Shown here: positions 1 to 9,184 of the stretch, in pieces
Position numbering within the stretch: position 1 is the stretch's first letter
How the letters are laid out: each line of letters starts with the position of its first letter
Assembly: GCF_024436375.1 (NCBI RefSeq)
Contig: NZ_JAFMZM010000003.1
Location: 81,627 to 145,626 of the forward strand
Length of the DNA stretch: 64,000 nt
Source of the DNA: Nocardioides astragali
GTDB lineage: Bacteria; Actinomycetota; Actinomycetes; Propionibacteriales; Nocardioidaceae
Direction: 5' to 3'
Notes under the pieces: generated by a model
The model's database searches: none
Told to the model about the DNA's origin: nothing
The model's input: the letters and a program-made list of their open reading frames with translations, nothing else
Program-made: the position numbers and the translations under genes

Positions 1-399
1 CACCGTCACCTACAAGGCCACCGACGGCGACCTGGTCTCCAACCAGGCCACCCTGGTGATCAGCGTGACCGCGGTCAACGACACCCCGGTCGCGAACGAC
101 GACACCGCCAGCACCGACGAGGACACCCTGGTGGCCACCGACGTGATCACCAACGACACCGACGTCGACAACACCAACACCCAGCTGTCGGTGGTCGAGG
201 CCTCGATCTCGGCGACCAACGGCACCGCCACCCTGGCCGCTGACGGCCGCACCATCCGGTTCACCCCGGACACCAACAAGAACAACGGCAACGTCGGCCC
301 CGCCGGGTTCACCGTCACCTACAAGGCCACCGACGGCGACCTGGTCTCCAACCAGGCCACCCTGGTGATCAGCGTGACCGCGGTCAACGACACCCCGGT
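1..399 (+). repeat. 309-bp tandem coding repeat (copies overlap the window edge)
   Basis: Bases 1-90 are identical to bases 310-399, an offset of 309 bp or exactly 103 codons. The match ends at base 91 versus 400, where the second copy runs into the PKD-like module. The 100% nucleotide identity suggests recent duplication or ongoing homogenisation of the repeat array, most of which must lie upstream of the window. Confidence 0.9.
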
Positions 400-1360
400 G
401 GTGACAGCGGGTCCGGCACAGTCCACTGACGAGGGCAGCTCGGTCACCATCAGTGCCAGCTTCAGCGATGTCGACGAGGGCCAGACCCACACGTACACCG
501 TGGTCTGGGGCGACGGGTCCCAATCGGAAGGGACTGCGACCGGCGGCGCCGTCACTGCGAGCCACACGTACGCGGACAACCAGGCCGGCAACGCACCGTA
601 CATCGCGACCGTGACGGTTAAGGACAACGGCACGACCGGCGGGGTTGCTGACCCCAAGTCGGGGTCCGTGAGCGTGAACGTCACGGTGAAGAACGTGGAT
701 CCGGTGGTGAACACGGTCACCATGTCGAACATCAACCCGGTGACCGGCACGGCCACGCTCGAGGCGACCTTCACCGACCCGGGCGCTGACACCTTCCCGG
801 GGAGCGGATTCACCGTCACCTACAGCGGCGGGGCAGCGACAGTGACCAATGTCCAGGTCTCAGGTCGGACGATGACCGCCCAGGTGCAGCTGCCGCGCGG
901 CTGCTACACCTACACCGTCACCGCGACGGTGCGGGACGACGACGGTGGGAGCGGCAGCAAGTCCGCGCCCTACGGCAGCACAGACATCTACCAGGCCGGG
1001 TTCAGGGACCCCATCCGGGACAACGAGCGCAACATCGCCAAGTACGGCAACGTTGTCCCGGTCAAGGTCCAGCTCACCAGCTCGTGCTCCGGTGCGGCCA
1101 TCACGACGCCCGGGCTGCTGTACCTCACCGTTGCGGAAGGGAATGTCAGCGATGATGTCCCTGACGGCACCCCGAACGTGGTCGTCGAGAGTGTCAGCAA
1201 CGCCGACACCGGAACACAGATGCGGATCTCGGGCGGGATGTACATCTACAACCTGAGCACGAGGAGCATGAAGGCCGGTCAGGACTACACACTGCGAGTC
1301 CGGCTCGGCAGCTCGACCGGGCCGATCATCCTGAGGGCGCTGTTCCAGCCGAAGAAGTAG
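2..1360 (+). CDS. Large secreted/surface repeat protein, C-terminal part (cadherin-like and PKD-like repeats, PxKF-type end)
   Basis: The frame is open from base 2 with no start in the window, so only the C-terminal 452 residues are seen and the true start lies upstream. It opens in the end of one repeat and then has a complete unit of about 103 residues with a DTPVANDDTASTDEDT start, typical of cadherin-like repeats in very large bacterial adhesins. PKD-like beta-sandwich modules follow (VVWGDGSQSEG; DDDGGSGSKS). The last 130 residues contain NIAKYGNVVPVKVQL, resembling the PxKF domain common at the ends of actinobacterial extracellular proteins. No LPXTG motif or terminal membrane segment is visible. 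It probably acts in surface adhesion or as a structural exoprotein; the ligand is unknown. It ends convergently with the MFS gene, with a shared hairpin between. Confidence 0.85.
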   Translation, partial: TVTYKATDGDLVSNQATLVISVTAVNDTPVANDDTASTDEDTLVATDVITNDTDVDNTNTQLSVVEASISATNGTATLAADGRTIRFTPDTNKNNGNVGPAGFTVTYKATDGDLVSNQATLVISVTAVNDTPVVTAGPAQSTDEGSSVTISASFSDVDEGQTHTYTVVWGDGSQSEGTATGGAVTASHTYADNQAGNAPYIATVTVKDNGTTGGVADPKSGSVSVNVTVKNVDPVVNTVTMSNINPVTGTATLEATFTDPGADTFPGSGFTVTYSGGAATVTNVQVSGRTMTAQVQLPRGCYTYTVTATVRDDDGGSGSKSAPYGSTDIYQAGFRDPIRDNERNIAKYGNVVPVKVQLTSSCSGAAITTPGLLYLTVAEGNVSDDVPDGTPNVVVESVSNADTGTQMRISGGMYIYNLSTRSMKAGQDYTLRVRLGSSTGPIILRALFQPKK

Positions 1361-1424
1361 GCGGCGGGACGTCACAGACCCAGAGCGCACGAGGGGGTAG
1401 GTGCGCGGTGGGGGGACTGGAGAA

Positions 1425-1459
1425 GAGCGGGTCACCAGCATCAAGCTGGTGGCCCGCTC
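1425..1459. terminator. Bidirectional hairpin between convergent genes
   Basis: GAGCGGGTCACCAGC pairs with GCTGGTGGCCCGCTC around the 5-base loop ATCAA. The stem is 15 bp with one G-T wobble. It lies 65 bp after the stop of the repeat protein and 76 bp after the stop of the opposing MFS gene. There is no T tract, which is common for terminators in GC-rich actinobacteria. Confidence 0.75.
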
Positions 1460-1535
1460 TGCGTCGTCAACTGACGTCACGTCAGCGCCGACAGTCCCTC
1501 CGATGCCTCCCAACAGTCAAGTCAGCCGACTGTCC

Positions 1536-3071
1536 TCAGCAGGTGCAGGCGGCCGACTCGAGGTCGTGCTCGCAGTCCTCGAGCTCGTCGGTCGAGGTCG
1601 ACGCCGCCGGCTCCCCCGCGTCGGGCGAGACCGCGTCGGGCGAGACCTCGTCGGGCCGCCCCGGCAGCAGCCACGCCATCACGACCACGACGAGCGAGAT
1701 CGCGGCGCTGACGGCGAACGCGGCCTGCATGCCCTCGAGCTGGGCCTCGACCGGGCCGGCGCTCCCCACGACCCGCTCGGCCTGCAACGTCATCACCGTG
1801 ACCGAGAGCGCGGTGCCGAACGCCGCGGCGACCTGCTGCAGCGTGCCGAGGATCGAGCTGCCGTGGGAGTAGAGGTGCATCGGGAGGGCGCCGAGACCCA
1901 GCGTGAAGACCGGCGTGAACGTGGCCGCGAGGCTGATCATCATCAGCATGTGGAGGCCGAGCAGCTGCCAGTAGGGCATCGTCATCGAGATCTGGGTGAA
2001 GCCGACCAAGCTGGCGACGATGCCGAGGGAGCCTGGGATCACCAGGACCCGGCCGCCGAGCTGGTCGAAGATCTTGCCGACCGTGGGGCCGAGGAGCCCC
2101 ATCGCCAGTCCGCCCGGCATGACCAGCAGGCCCGTCTCGAGCGGCGAGAGTCCACGCACGTTCTGCAGGTAGAGCGGCAGGAGGATCATGGCGCCGAGCA
2201 TCGACATGAACGCCACCGACATCAGCACCAGCGCCTTGGTGAACGTGCTGCGGGTCAGCGCACGCAGGTCGAGCAGCGGAGCACCGGTGCGCTGCAGGCG
2301 GAGCTGGCGAGCGACGAAGGCGCCGACCAGGGCGACACCCGCGGCGACGATGGCGAGCGCCATGCCGGCCTCCCCCTCGGCGAACCGGGTCAGTCCGTAG
2401 ACCAGGGTGCCGAACCCGAGCGCGGCGATGACGACGCTGACCCAGTCGATGTCGCTGACCTGGGGCTCACCGATGTCTTCCAGCTGCCGCAGTCCGGACC
2501 ACGTCACCGCGGCCGCGATGGGAAGCACGAGCAGGAACAGCAGCCGCCACGACCCGAGCTGCAGCACCACGCCCGACACGGCAGGGCCGAGGGCCGGCGC
2601 GACAGAGATCGCCATCGTGACGTTGCCCATGACCCGGCCGCGGTCGCTCACGGGCACCACGGTCATCAGCGTGGTCATCAGCAGCGGCATCATCACCGCG
2701 GTGCCGGCGGCCTGAACGACGCGGCCGAGCAGCAGCACCTCGAAGAGCGGGGCCACCGCTGCGAGCGCCGTGCCGGTGAGGAAGACGCCCATCGCGGTGG
2801 CGTACGCCGTGCGGGTGCTCACCCGCTGGAGGAACCAGCCGGTCACCGGGATGACCGCCGCCATGGTGAGCATGAACGCGGTGGAGACCCACTGCGCCGC
2901 CTGCTCGCTGACGCGGAAGCTCTCCATCAGCCGAGGGATCGCGTTGATCATGATCGTCTCGTTGAGGATCACCACGAAGGTGGCGATGACGAGGAGCCGC
3001 ACGACGGCGGGGGTACGGCGAGGCGTGGCGCTCGCCAGCTCAGGCGTGGTGGTGTCGATGGACGCAGGCAT
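1536..3071 (-). CDS. DHA2-family (EmrB/QacA-like) MFS drug exporter
   Basis: A 511-residue integral membrane protein with about 14 predicted hydrophobic segments, the size and layout of the DHA2 family of proton-coupled drug exporters. Diagnostic features are the early acidic residue in the first helix (VVILNETIMINAIPRL), the RVVQAAG segment before helix 4, and the antiporter motif C GPAVSGVV in helix 5. The C-terminal tail is acidic, repeats SPDA and ends in CTC. The ATG start has AGAGGAG upstream. It lies 99 bp downstream of the EamA exporter on the same strand, so they may share transcription, though this gap could hold its own promoter. The substrate cannot be told from sequence. Confidence 0.85.
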   Translation of the reverse strand: MPASIDTTTPELASATPRRTPAVVRLLVIATFVVILNETIMINAIPRLMESFRVSEQAAQWVSTAFMLTMAAVIPVTGWFLQRVSTRTAYATAMGVFLTGTALAAVAPLFEVLLLGRVVQAAGTAVMMPLLMTTLMTVVPVSDRGRVMGNVTMAISVAPALGPAVSGVVLQLGSWRLLFLLVLPIAAAVTWSGLRQLEDIGEPQVSDIDWVSVVIAALGFGTLVYGLTRFAEGEAGMALAIVAAGVALVGAFVARQLRLQRTGAPLLDLRALTRSTFTKALVLMSVAFMSMLGAMILLPLYLQNVRGLSPLETGLLVMPGGLAMGLLGPTVGKIFDQLGGRVLVIPGSLGIVASLVGFTQISMTMPYWQLLGLHMLMMISLAATFTPVFTLGLGALPMHLYSHGSSILGTLQQVAAAFGTALSVTVMTLQAERVVGSAGPVEAQLEGMQAAFAVSAAISLVVVVMAWLLPGRPDEVSPDAVSPDAGEPAASTSTDELEDCEHDLESAACTC

Positions 3072-3170
3072 GAGGGCTCCTCTGAGGACGGTGAGCGAGC
3101 TCGGCTCCGCCCGCTTCTGATCGAACGTCGAACGGGCGTCATCTATTTCGACAGGTCCGGACGACCGAAC

Positions 3171-4103
3171 TCATCGGCGAGGGCTCGACTGCGCCAAGTG
3201 TGGCGAAGGTCCACGAGCTCCAGCCACCGATTTTCCGCTTCCCGCGTCGAGTCGTGGCGGTCGCAGCGCCACCAGGACCCCCACCAGCAGCAGCGCGCCC
3301 CCGCCCGCCTCGGCGGCGTTGGGACGCTGCCCCAGAATGGCCCACGCGGAAGCCATCGCGACCACCGGAGCGAGCAGCACCCACGGCACGACCGCGCTCG
3401 AGGGCCAGCGAGCGAGCAGGCCGTTGAAGATGCCGTAGCCCACCAGCGAAGCCAGTCCGGCGGTGTAGAGGGTGGACAGCGCGGCCTGCCACGAGAAGCC
3501 GGTCAAAGCCGCGCTGACGGCCGACGAGCCGTCGAGGACCAGTGAGAGCGCGAAAAGGGGGACTGGCACGACGAGCGCCGACCACACGGTCAGGGACAGC
3601 CCGCCGGGCACCCGGGCAGCACGCGCCACGACGTTGCCGATACCCCACGAGAGCGCCGCCAGCAGGCAGAGCAGCAGCGCGCCGAGCGGGACGTGGCCCC
3701 CGCGCCCGAGCCCGACGACCACGAGGCCGACGACCCCGAGGGTCACGCCCGCTGCTTGGGCGACCGTCGGGATCTCACGAAGCACGCCGGCGGCGATCAC
3801 CACCGTGAAGACGACTTGTGCCTGCAGGACCAGCGCGGCGAGGCCGGGGGGCATGCCTGCCGACATGGCGAGGTAGAGCAAGGCGAACTGTCCCAGGGAC
3901 ATGAACAGCCCCACCGCGAGGATGCTGCGCCACGGCGCATCGGGACGAGGGACGAGGAAGACCGCCGGCACCACGACCGCGGCGAACCGGAGGGCGACGA
4001 AGAGCAGCGGGGGGACGTCGGCCATGCCCCAGTCGATGACCACGAAGTTGAACCCCCAGATGGTCGCGACGAGGGCGGCGAGGAGGGAGTCACGGAGGTT
4101 CAC
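3171..4103 (-). CDS. eamA: EamA-type DMT exporter
   Basis: A 310-residue protein with ten hydrophobic segments in two five-helix EamA halves. It resembles E. coli EamA, the O-acetylserine/cysteine exporter, along its length: the start IWGFNFVVIDWGM, the middle GMPPGLAALVLQAQ, and YGIFNGLLAR in the second half. Role by homology is export of cysteine-pathway metabolites or related small amino-acid compounds. The start is GTG with GAGG nearby. It is transcribed divergently from the LysR gene over a 74-bp gap, the usual arrangement for a LysR regulator and its target exporter. The C-terminal 25 residues are Ser/Gly/Pro/Arg-rich and not part of the fold. Confidence 0.82.
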   Translation of the reverse strand: MNLRDSLLAALVATIWGFNFVVIDWGMADVPPLLFVALRFAAVVVPAVFLVPRPDAPWRSILAVGLFMSLGQFALLYLAMSAGMPPGLAALVLQAQVVFTVVIAAGVLREIPTVAQAAGVTLGVVGLVVVGLGRGGHVPLGALLLCLLAALSWGIGNVVARAARVPGGLSLTVWSALVVPVPLFALSLVLDGSSAVSAALTGFSWQAALSTLYTAGLASLVGYGIFNGLLARWPSSAVVPWVLLAPVVAMASAWAILGQRPNAAEAGGGALLLVGVLVALRPPRLDAGSGKSVAGARGPSPHLAQSSPRR

Positions 4104-4151
4104 GCGCCTCAGTGTGGGTGCTGGCGACCATGAAGGACCAGCGAACTCTCC

Positions 4152-4167
4152 TGCACTGTTTTGTGTA
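4152..4167. promoter_or_regulatory. Putative LysR-type site and lysR promoter in the divergent gap
   Basis: The 74-bp gap between eamA and the LysR gene contains TGCACTGTTTTGTGTA, an imperfect inverted repeat of TGCAC/GTGTA including a T-N11-A type pattern. A -10-like TAGCAT (4166-4171) sits six bases before the LysR ATG, so the LysR mRNA may be leaderless and its promoter would overlap this site, as expected for autoregulation. The assignment rests on position and motif only. Confidence 0.45.
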
Positions 4168-4177
4168 GCATCCCTTC

Positions 4178-5077
4178 ATGATCGACCTGGCCGCCCTCAC
4201 CAGCCTGCAAGCCGTCGCCACCCACGGAAGTGTCGTCGGCGCCGCCGACGCCCTGGGCTTCACCCCCAGCGCGATCTCCCAGCAGGTCAAACGTCTCGAG
4301 AAGCAGGTGGGCGTCGCGCTGCTGGAGCGCGTGGGACGCGGCGTGATGCTGACCGGACAGGGGCTCCGGCTCGTCGACGAGGGATCACGCCTGCTCTCGG
4401 ATCTCGAGGAGCTCGAGTCCGGCGTGCACCGCGACGCGGGACGGGTGGTCGGCCGGCTCCGCGTCGCGGCGTTCTCGACGGCCATGCGCGGGCTGGTGGC
4501 CCCGGTGGTCCGTGACCTGCTCGGCCGCCACCCCGACCTCGCGCTCACCCTGGCCGAGCGCGAACCGTGGGACACGATCGACCTCGTGGCGTCCGGTCAG
4601 CAGGACCTGGGCATCGTGCACAGGTGGGGCGACGTCCCTCTGCACGTGCCCGAGCACCTGGTCGCCGTCACGATCGCCCACGACGTCGCGGACGTGATCG
4701 TGCCGCGAGGCCACCGCCTTGCCGGACGTACGCGCGTCTCACCACCCGACCTGCTCGACGAGTCGTGGGTGGCGACCCCGGAGGGCACGATCTGCAGGCA
4801 GTGGCTGATGCGCATGCACGACGGCACCGGCCGCACCCCCCGCATCGCCCACGTGGCGCTGGAGTTCGACTCACACCTCGCGTTGGTGGGCGCCGGCCTG
4901 GGGATCGCGCTCGTCCCGCGGCTCGGTCGGCGACCGCTGCCCGACGACGTCGTCGCCGTCACGGCTCATCGACCCTCACCCACTCGTGAGATAGCAGTGG
5001 TGCACCGGACGTCCATGCGCGACTCCCCCGCCGTCCGGGAGGTCGTCCGCGCCCTGACCTCGGCCACGTCTCCCTAG
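4178..5077 (+). CDS. LysR-family transcriptional regulator
   Basis: A 299-residue LysR regulator. The N-terminal winged HTH includes SVVGAADALGFTPSAISQQV (residues 18-37), followed by a linker helix and a type-2 periplasmic-binding-like effector domain from about residue 90. The divergent neighbour eamA is the most likely target, so the effector may be an amino acid or its analogue. The start ATG has no Shine-Dalgarno sequence but has TAGCAT exactly six bases upstream, a leaderless-type arrangement. It converges on the eda gene with 16 bp between stops. Confidence 0.88.
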   Translation: MIDLAALTSLQAVATHGSVVGAADALGFTPSAISQQVKRLEKQVGVALLERVGRGVMLTGQGLRLVDEGSRLLSDLEELESGVHRDAGRVVGRLRVAAFSTAMRGLVAPVVRDLLGRHPDLALTLAEREPWDTIDLVASGQQDLGIVHRWGDVPLHVPEHLVAVTIAHDVADVIVPRGHRLAGRTRVSPPDLLDESWVATPEGTICRQWLMRMHDGTGRTPRIAHVALEFDSHLALVGAGLGIALVPRLGRRPLPDDVVAVTAHRPSPTREIAVVHRTSMRDSPAVREVVRALTSATSP

Positions 5078-5093
5078 GAGGACCTCGGCGCCG

Positions 5094-5735
5094 TCAGCGC
5101 GCGGCGCCCAGGGCTGCCGCGTCGCGGGCCAGCTGCTCGACGAGCGGCCAGTCCTTGCCGCGCAGCGCAGCAGCGGGCGTGAGCCACGAGCCGCCGACGC
5201 AACCGACGTTGGGCAGGGCGAGGTACGCCGGTGCGCTGGCGGCGGTGATCCCGCCCGTGGGGCAGAAGCGCGCGTCCGGGACCGGACCCGCGACGGACTT
5301 GAGCCACGCCGTGCCACCCGACGCCTCGGCCGGGAAGAACTTCATGTCCGTGAAGCCCGCCTCCAGCACCGCGAGCACCTCCGACACCGTGGAGGTGCCG
5401 GGCAGGAACGGCAGCCCGGTGGCGGCCATGCCCTCGAGCAACGACGGCGTGGCGCCTGGCGAGACGAGGAATCCGGCACCGGCCGCGCGGGCCTGCTCGG
5501 CCTGGTGGGCACTGAGCACGGTGCCGGCGCCCACGAGGATCTCCGCCACCTCGGCCGCGATGGCAGCGATGGCGTCGAGCGCGACCGGCGTGCGCAGCGT
5601 GAGCTCGATGGCCGGCAGGCCTCCGGCGACGAGCGCTCGGGCGAGAGGGACCGCGTGGGCGACGTCGTCGACCACGACGACCGGCATGACCGGGACGAGG
5701 TCGAGCAGGGACGGGGACTCAGGCGTGCTGGGCAA
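5094..5735 (-). CDS. eda: KDPG/KHG aldolase, Entner-Doudoroff pathway
   Basis: Cleaves 2-keto-3-deoxy-6-phosphogluconate to pyruvate and glyceraldehyde-3-phosphate in the cytoplasm. Class I aldolase residues are present: Glu and Arg in IELTLRTP, Thr in GAGTV and the Schiff-base Lys in [11 protein letters not shown]. The frame is open further upstream, but the best start is TTG at 5735: GGAGG lies six bases before it and it gives 213 residues, the same length as E. coli Eda. This start lies inside the end of edd, so the two genes overlap by 17 bp and are probably translationally coupled. Last gene of the zwf-edd-eda operon. Confidence 0.92.
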   Translation of the reverse strand: MPSTPESPSLLDLVPVMPVVVVDDVAHAVPLARALVAGGLPAIELTLRTPVALDAIAAIAAEVAEILVGAGTVLSAHQAEQARAAGAGFLVSPGATPSLLEGMAATGLPFLPGTSTVSEVLAVLEAGFTDMKFFPAEASGGTAWLKSVAGPVPDARFCPTGGITAASAPAYLALPNVGCVGGSWLTPAAALRGKDWPLVEQLARDAAALGAAR

Positions 5736-7608
5736 CGGGCACCTCCGGGGACGGCATGTCGAACGCGGGGAAGACGCTGGCGCCGGCGTCGGCCGGCCCG
5801 ACGGTGGCACGGAAGGCGGCGAACAGCTCGCGGCCGGTGCCGGCGAACTCCTCGCCTTCGGGGGCGCGCCCGGTCGCCGGGCGCGAGCGCAGGGCGGCCT
5901 CGTCCTCCACGGACAGGCGACCGGTGGTGGCGTCCACGGTGACGACGTCGCCGTCGGCGATGCGGGACAGCAGACCGCCGAGCGCGGCCTCCGGCGTCAC
6001 GTGGATGGCGGCCGGGACCTTGCCCGAGGCACCGGACATGCGACCGTCGGTGACGATCGCGACCTTCTGGCCGCGGTCCTGCAGGACGCCGAGGGCGGGC
6101 GTCAGCTTGTGCAGCTCGGGCATGCCGTTGGCCGCCGGGCCCTGGTAGCGGATGACCGCGATCAGGTCGCGCCCGTCGAGACGGCCCTCGGCGAAGGCGG
6201 TGAGGAAGTCGGCCTGGTCGTCGAAGACGAGCGCGGGCGCTGTCACCACGCGGTGCTCGGGGGCGACGGCCGAGGTCTTGATGACCGCCGTGCCGAGCGG
6301 GCCGGTGAGCACCTTCAGGCCGCCGTCCGCGGCGAACGGGTCGTCGGCGGGGCGGAGCACGTCGTGGTCGAGGCTGGCCTTGGGGCCCTCCTCCCAGGTC
6401 AGGCTCTGACCGTCGGACGGGGCGCCGCGGAGCACCGGCTCGCGGGTGTAGAGGGAGAGCCCGCGTCCGGCGATCGTCTGGACGTCCTCGTGGAGGAAGC
6501 CGTGGCGCAGCAGGGTGTGCACGAGGAACGCGATGCCACCCGCGGCGTGGAAGTGGTTCACGTCCGCCTGGCCGTTGGGGTAGATCCGGCACAGCAGGGG
6601 CACGACAGCCGAGAGGTCCGACAGGTCGTCCCACGTCAGGGCGATCCCTGCGGCCCGGGCGATCGCGACGAGGTGGAGGGTGTGGTTGGTCGACCCGCCG
6701 CTGGCGAGCAGCGCCACACACGCGTTGACGATCGTCCTCTCGTCGACGAGCTCCCCGACCGGGGTCGGTTCGCCGCCCTGCCGGGTGATGGCGACCGCGC
6801 GGGACGCGGCGGCAGCCGTCAGCGCCTCGCGCAGCGGCGTACCGGGGTTGACGAAGGACGATCCGGGCAGGTGGAGGCCCATGACCTCCATCAGCAGCTG
6901 GTTGGAGTTGGCGGTGCCGTAGAACGTGCAGGTGCCGGCCGAGTGGTAGGACGCCGCCTCGGCGGCGAGGAGCTCGTCGCGGGTGGCCTTGCCCTCGGCG
7001 TGCAGCTGGCGGACCCGCGCCTTCTCGCCGTTGGGGAGGCCGGACGGCATGGGCCCGGCGGGGACGAAGATCGTCGGCAGGTGGCCGAAGGAGAGTGCTC
7101 CGATCAGCAGGCCGGGGACGATCTTGTCGCAGACCCCGAGCAGGAGGGCGCCGTCAAACATGTCGTGGCTCAGGGCGATCGCCGTCGACATGGCGATCAC
7201 GTCACGGCTGTAGAGCGACAGCTGCATCCCGGCGCGGCCCTGGGTGATGCCGTCGCACATGGCCGGCACACCGCCCGCGACCTGGGCGAGCCCACCGGCA
7301 CGGACCGCCGCCTTCTTGAGCAGCGGCGGGTAGTCGACGAACGGCTGGTGCGCGGACAGCATGTCGTTGTAGCTCGTGACGATCGCGAGGTTGGGCTTGA
7401 CCCGTCCACGCAGCGCGACCTTGTCCTGCGCCTCGCTCGCCGCGAAGCCGTGGGCGAGATTGGCGCAGCCGAGGTCCGTCCGGGCGGCGGGGCCGGTGCC
7501 GGCAGCGGCGCGGACCCGGGCCAGGTACGCCGCGCGGCTGGCGCGGCTGCGCTCGATGAGCCGGTCGGTCACGTCGGCGACGACGGGGTGGAGGGGGTGG
7601 GTGGTCAT
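5719..7608 (-). CDS. edd: 6-phosphogluconate dehydratase
   Basis: Dehydrates 6-phosphogluconate to KDPG, the first committed Entner-Doudoroff step. It is a 629-residue IlvD/Edd family protein. Cysteines expected to bind the Fe-S cluster occur in contexts such as [25 protein letters not shown] and [15 protein letters not shown]. The ATG at 7608 overlaps the zwf stop as ATGA, fixing the start; the frame stays open upstream but that part is antisense-like. It is slightly longer than E. coli Edd (603), mainly through a C-terminal tail that overlaps the start of eda. This and eda are the diagnostic enzymes of a complete Entner-Doudoroff branch. Confidence 0.94.
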   Translation of the reverse strand: MTTHPLHPVVADVTDRLIERSRASRAAYLARVRAAAGTGPAARTDLGCANLAHGFAASEAQDKVALRGRVKPNLAIVTSYNDMLSAHQPFVDYPPLLKKAAVRAGGLAQVAGGVPAMCDGITQGRAGMQLSLYSRDVIAMSTAIALSHDMFDGALLLGVCDKIVPGLLIGALSFGHLPTIFVPAGPMPSGLPNGEKARVRQLHAEGKATRDELLAAEAASYHSAGTCTFYGTANSNQLLMEVMGLHLPGSSFVNPGTPLREALTAAAASRAVAITRQGGEPTPVGELVDERTIVNACVALLASGGSTNHTLHLVAIARAAGIALTWDDLSDLSAVVPLLCRIYPNGQADVNHFHAAGGIAFLVHTLLRHGFLHEDVQTIAGRGLSLYTREPVLRGAPSDGQSLTWEEGPKASLDHDVLRPADDPFAADGGLKVLTGPLGTAVIKTSAVAPEHRVVTAPALVFDDQADFLTAFAEGRLDGRDLIAVIRYQGPAANGMPELHKLTPALGVLQDRGQKVAIVTDGRMSGASGKVPAAIHVTPEAALGGLLSRIADGDVVTVDATTGRLSVEDEAALRSRPATGRAPEGEEFAGTGRELFAAFRATVGPADAGASVFPAFDMPSPEVPVAQHA

Positions 7609-9095
7609 TCGATCTCCTGCCAGGTGCGGCCGTCCCGCTCGAGGAGCAGGGCCGCGGCGGTCGGGCCGGTCGTACCGGCGGGGTAGGGCTTGGGCGAGAC
7701 GGCGGTGTCGCGCCAGCGGCGAAGGATCGGCTCGACCCACGCCCAGGCGGCCTCGACCTCGTCGCGGCGCATGAAGAGGGTGGGGTTGCCCTTGATGACA
7801 TCCATGAGCAGGCGCTCGTAGGCGTCCGGCGAGCGCTCGGTGAAAGCGGTCGCATAGCTGAGGTCGAGGGAGACGGGGTGCAGCCGGATCCCGCCGGGAC
7901 CGGGCTCCTTGGCCGTCATGTGCAGCTGCATGCCCTCCTCGGGCTGGAGCTGGATGTGCAGCCGGTTGCCCAGCGCCACGCCCTCGGAGTGGGGGAACAT
8001 CGCGTGCGGCGGCTCCTTGAAGACCACCACGATCTCCGACAGCCGCGTGCCCATCCGCTTGCCGGTGCGCAGGTAGAACGGGACGCCCGCCCACCGCCAG
8101 TTCTGCACCTCGGCGCGCAGTGCCACGAAGGTCTCCGTCCGGCTGCCCGGGCGGCCGAGGTCCTCGGCGTACGACGGGACGACCGCGCCGTCGACGACGC
8201 CCTGGCCGTAGCTGCCGCGGACCGTGTCACGGTCGACGTCGCTGGGCGACATGGGTCGCAGCGCCTGCAGCACCTTCAGCTTCTCGTCGCGGACCGTCTC
8301 GCGACCGACATAGGTCGGGGGCTCCATGGCGACGAGGCACAGGAGCTGGAGCAGGTGGTTCTGCACCATGTCCCGCAGTGCGCCCGAGGTGTCGTAGTAG
8401 CTGCCGCGGTCGCCGACCCCGAGCGTCTCGGCGACGGTGATCTGCACGTGGTCGACCCAGCGGGAGTTCCACAGCGGCTCGAGGAAGGTGTTGGCGAACC
8501 GGGTGACCAGCAGGTTCTGGACGCTCTCCTTGCCGAGGTAGTGGTCGATCCGGAACACCTGGTGCTCCTCGAACACCCTGCCGACGGCGTCGTTGACGAG
8601 GCGCGCGGACGCGAGGTCGACACCGATCGGCTTCTCCATCACGACGCGCGAGGTGGCGTCGACGACGCCGATCTCGTCGAGGCGGTCGCAGATCGGGCCG
8701 AAGAGGGCGGGCGCGACGGCGAGGTAGAAGGCCCGCACCTGACCCCGGTCGCGCTCCTTCAGCAGCCCGTGGAGCAGGTGCCAGCCCTCGGGATCGGCCG
8801 CGTCGATCGTCAGGTGGTGGATCCTGTCGAGCAGGCGGGTGACGGCCTCGGGGTCGAGGTCCTCCGGGGGGAGGTGCTTTCCGAGCGCCTCGCGGGCGAG
8901 GCGCTTGTAGCCCTCGTCGTCGAGGTCGCTGCGCGACGCCCCGATGATCCGGAAGTCGATGGGCAGCTGGTGGGCACGCTCGCGGTGGTAGAGCGCCGGC
9001 AGCAGCTTGCGGAGGGCGAGGTCGCCCGTGCCTCCGAAGACGACGAAGTCGCACGTCGGCAGCTCGGTCGTCAGCTCTGTCGTGGGCAAGGTCAC
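7605..9095 (-). CDS. zwf: Glucose-6-phosphate 1-dehydrogenase
   Basis: Oxidises glucose-6-phosphate to 6-phosphogluconolactone with NAD(P)+. The 496-residue protein has the N-terminal dinucleotide-binding loop [16 protein letters not shown] and the substrate-binding signature [13 protein letters not shown] containing the key Asp-His and Lys. The start is GTG at 9095 with no Shine-Dalgarno sequence, but TACGGT (9102-9107) lies six bases upstream, suggesting a leaderless message. It is the first gene of the zwf-edd-eda operon, divergent from a ROK regulator. No 6-phosphogluconolactonase gene is in this operon; hydrolysis would rely on an unlinked pgl or be spontaneous. Confidence 0.94.
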   Translation of the reverse strand: MTLPTTELTTELPTCDFVVFGGTGDLALRKLLPALYHRERAHQLPIDFRIIGASRSDLDDEGYKRLAREALGKHLPPEDLDPEAVTRLLDRIHHLTIDAADPEGWHLLHGLLKERDRGQVRAFYLAVAPALFGPICDRLDEIGVVDATSRVVMEKPIGVDLASARLVNDAVGRVFEEHQVFRIDHYLGKESVQNLLVTRFANTFLEPLWNSRWVDHVQITVAETLGVGDRGSYYDTSGALRDMVQNHLLQLLCLVAMEPPTYVGRETVRDEKLKVLQALRPMSPSDVDRDTVRGSYGQGVVDGAVVPSYAEDLGRPGSRTETFVALRAEVQNWRWAGVPFYLRTGKRMGTRLSEIVVVFKEPPHAMFPHSEGVALGNRLHIQLQPEEGMQLHMTAKEPGPGGIRLHPVSLDLSYATAFTERSPDAYERLLMDVIKGNPTLFMRRDEVEAAWAWVEPILRRWRDTAVSPKPYPAGTTGPTAAALLLERDGRTWQEIE

Positions 9096-9139
9096 CGGAG
9101 CACCGTACGTCAGATAGGCCGCATTAGTACATGCCTTGG

Positions 9140-9152
9140 GTCTTTTGAAGAC
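9140..9152. promoter_or_regulatory. Palindrome GTCTTTTGAAGAC in the zwf/ROK divergent promoter
   Basis: A perfect 5+5 inverted repeat with a 3-base centre lies in the 89-bp gap between zwf and the ROK gene. It overlaps a -35-like TTGAAG (9145-9150) for the ROK gene, whose -10-like TACTCT (9172-9177) ends seven bases before its ATG. A flanking GTAC pair (9127-9130 and 9171-9174) also frames it. It is a reasonable operator candidate for the ROK protein, which would then control both itself and the Entner-Doudoroff operon. Confidence 0.5.
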
Positions 9153-9184
9153 AGAAGTTCATCGAGTTTTGTACTCTTCGCACG

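Noticed and set aside
1..399. CRISPR-like or satellite array
   Set aside because: The repeat unit is 309 bp, in frame and coding for a known domain type; no short spaced repeats exist.
1401..3545. Very long open frame on the plus strand opposite the MFS gene
   Set aside because: Its product is a low-complexity Arg/His/Asp/Gln chain with no family motifs. It is the antisense shadow of real genes with high-GC codon use, as are similar frames at 5155-7686, 20015-22489 (minus) and 30830-32809 (minus).
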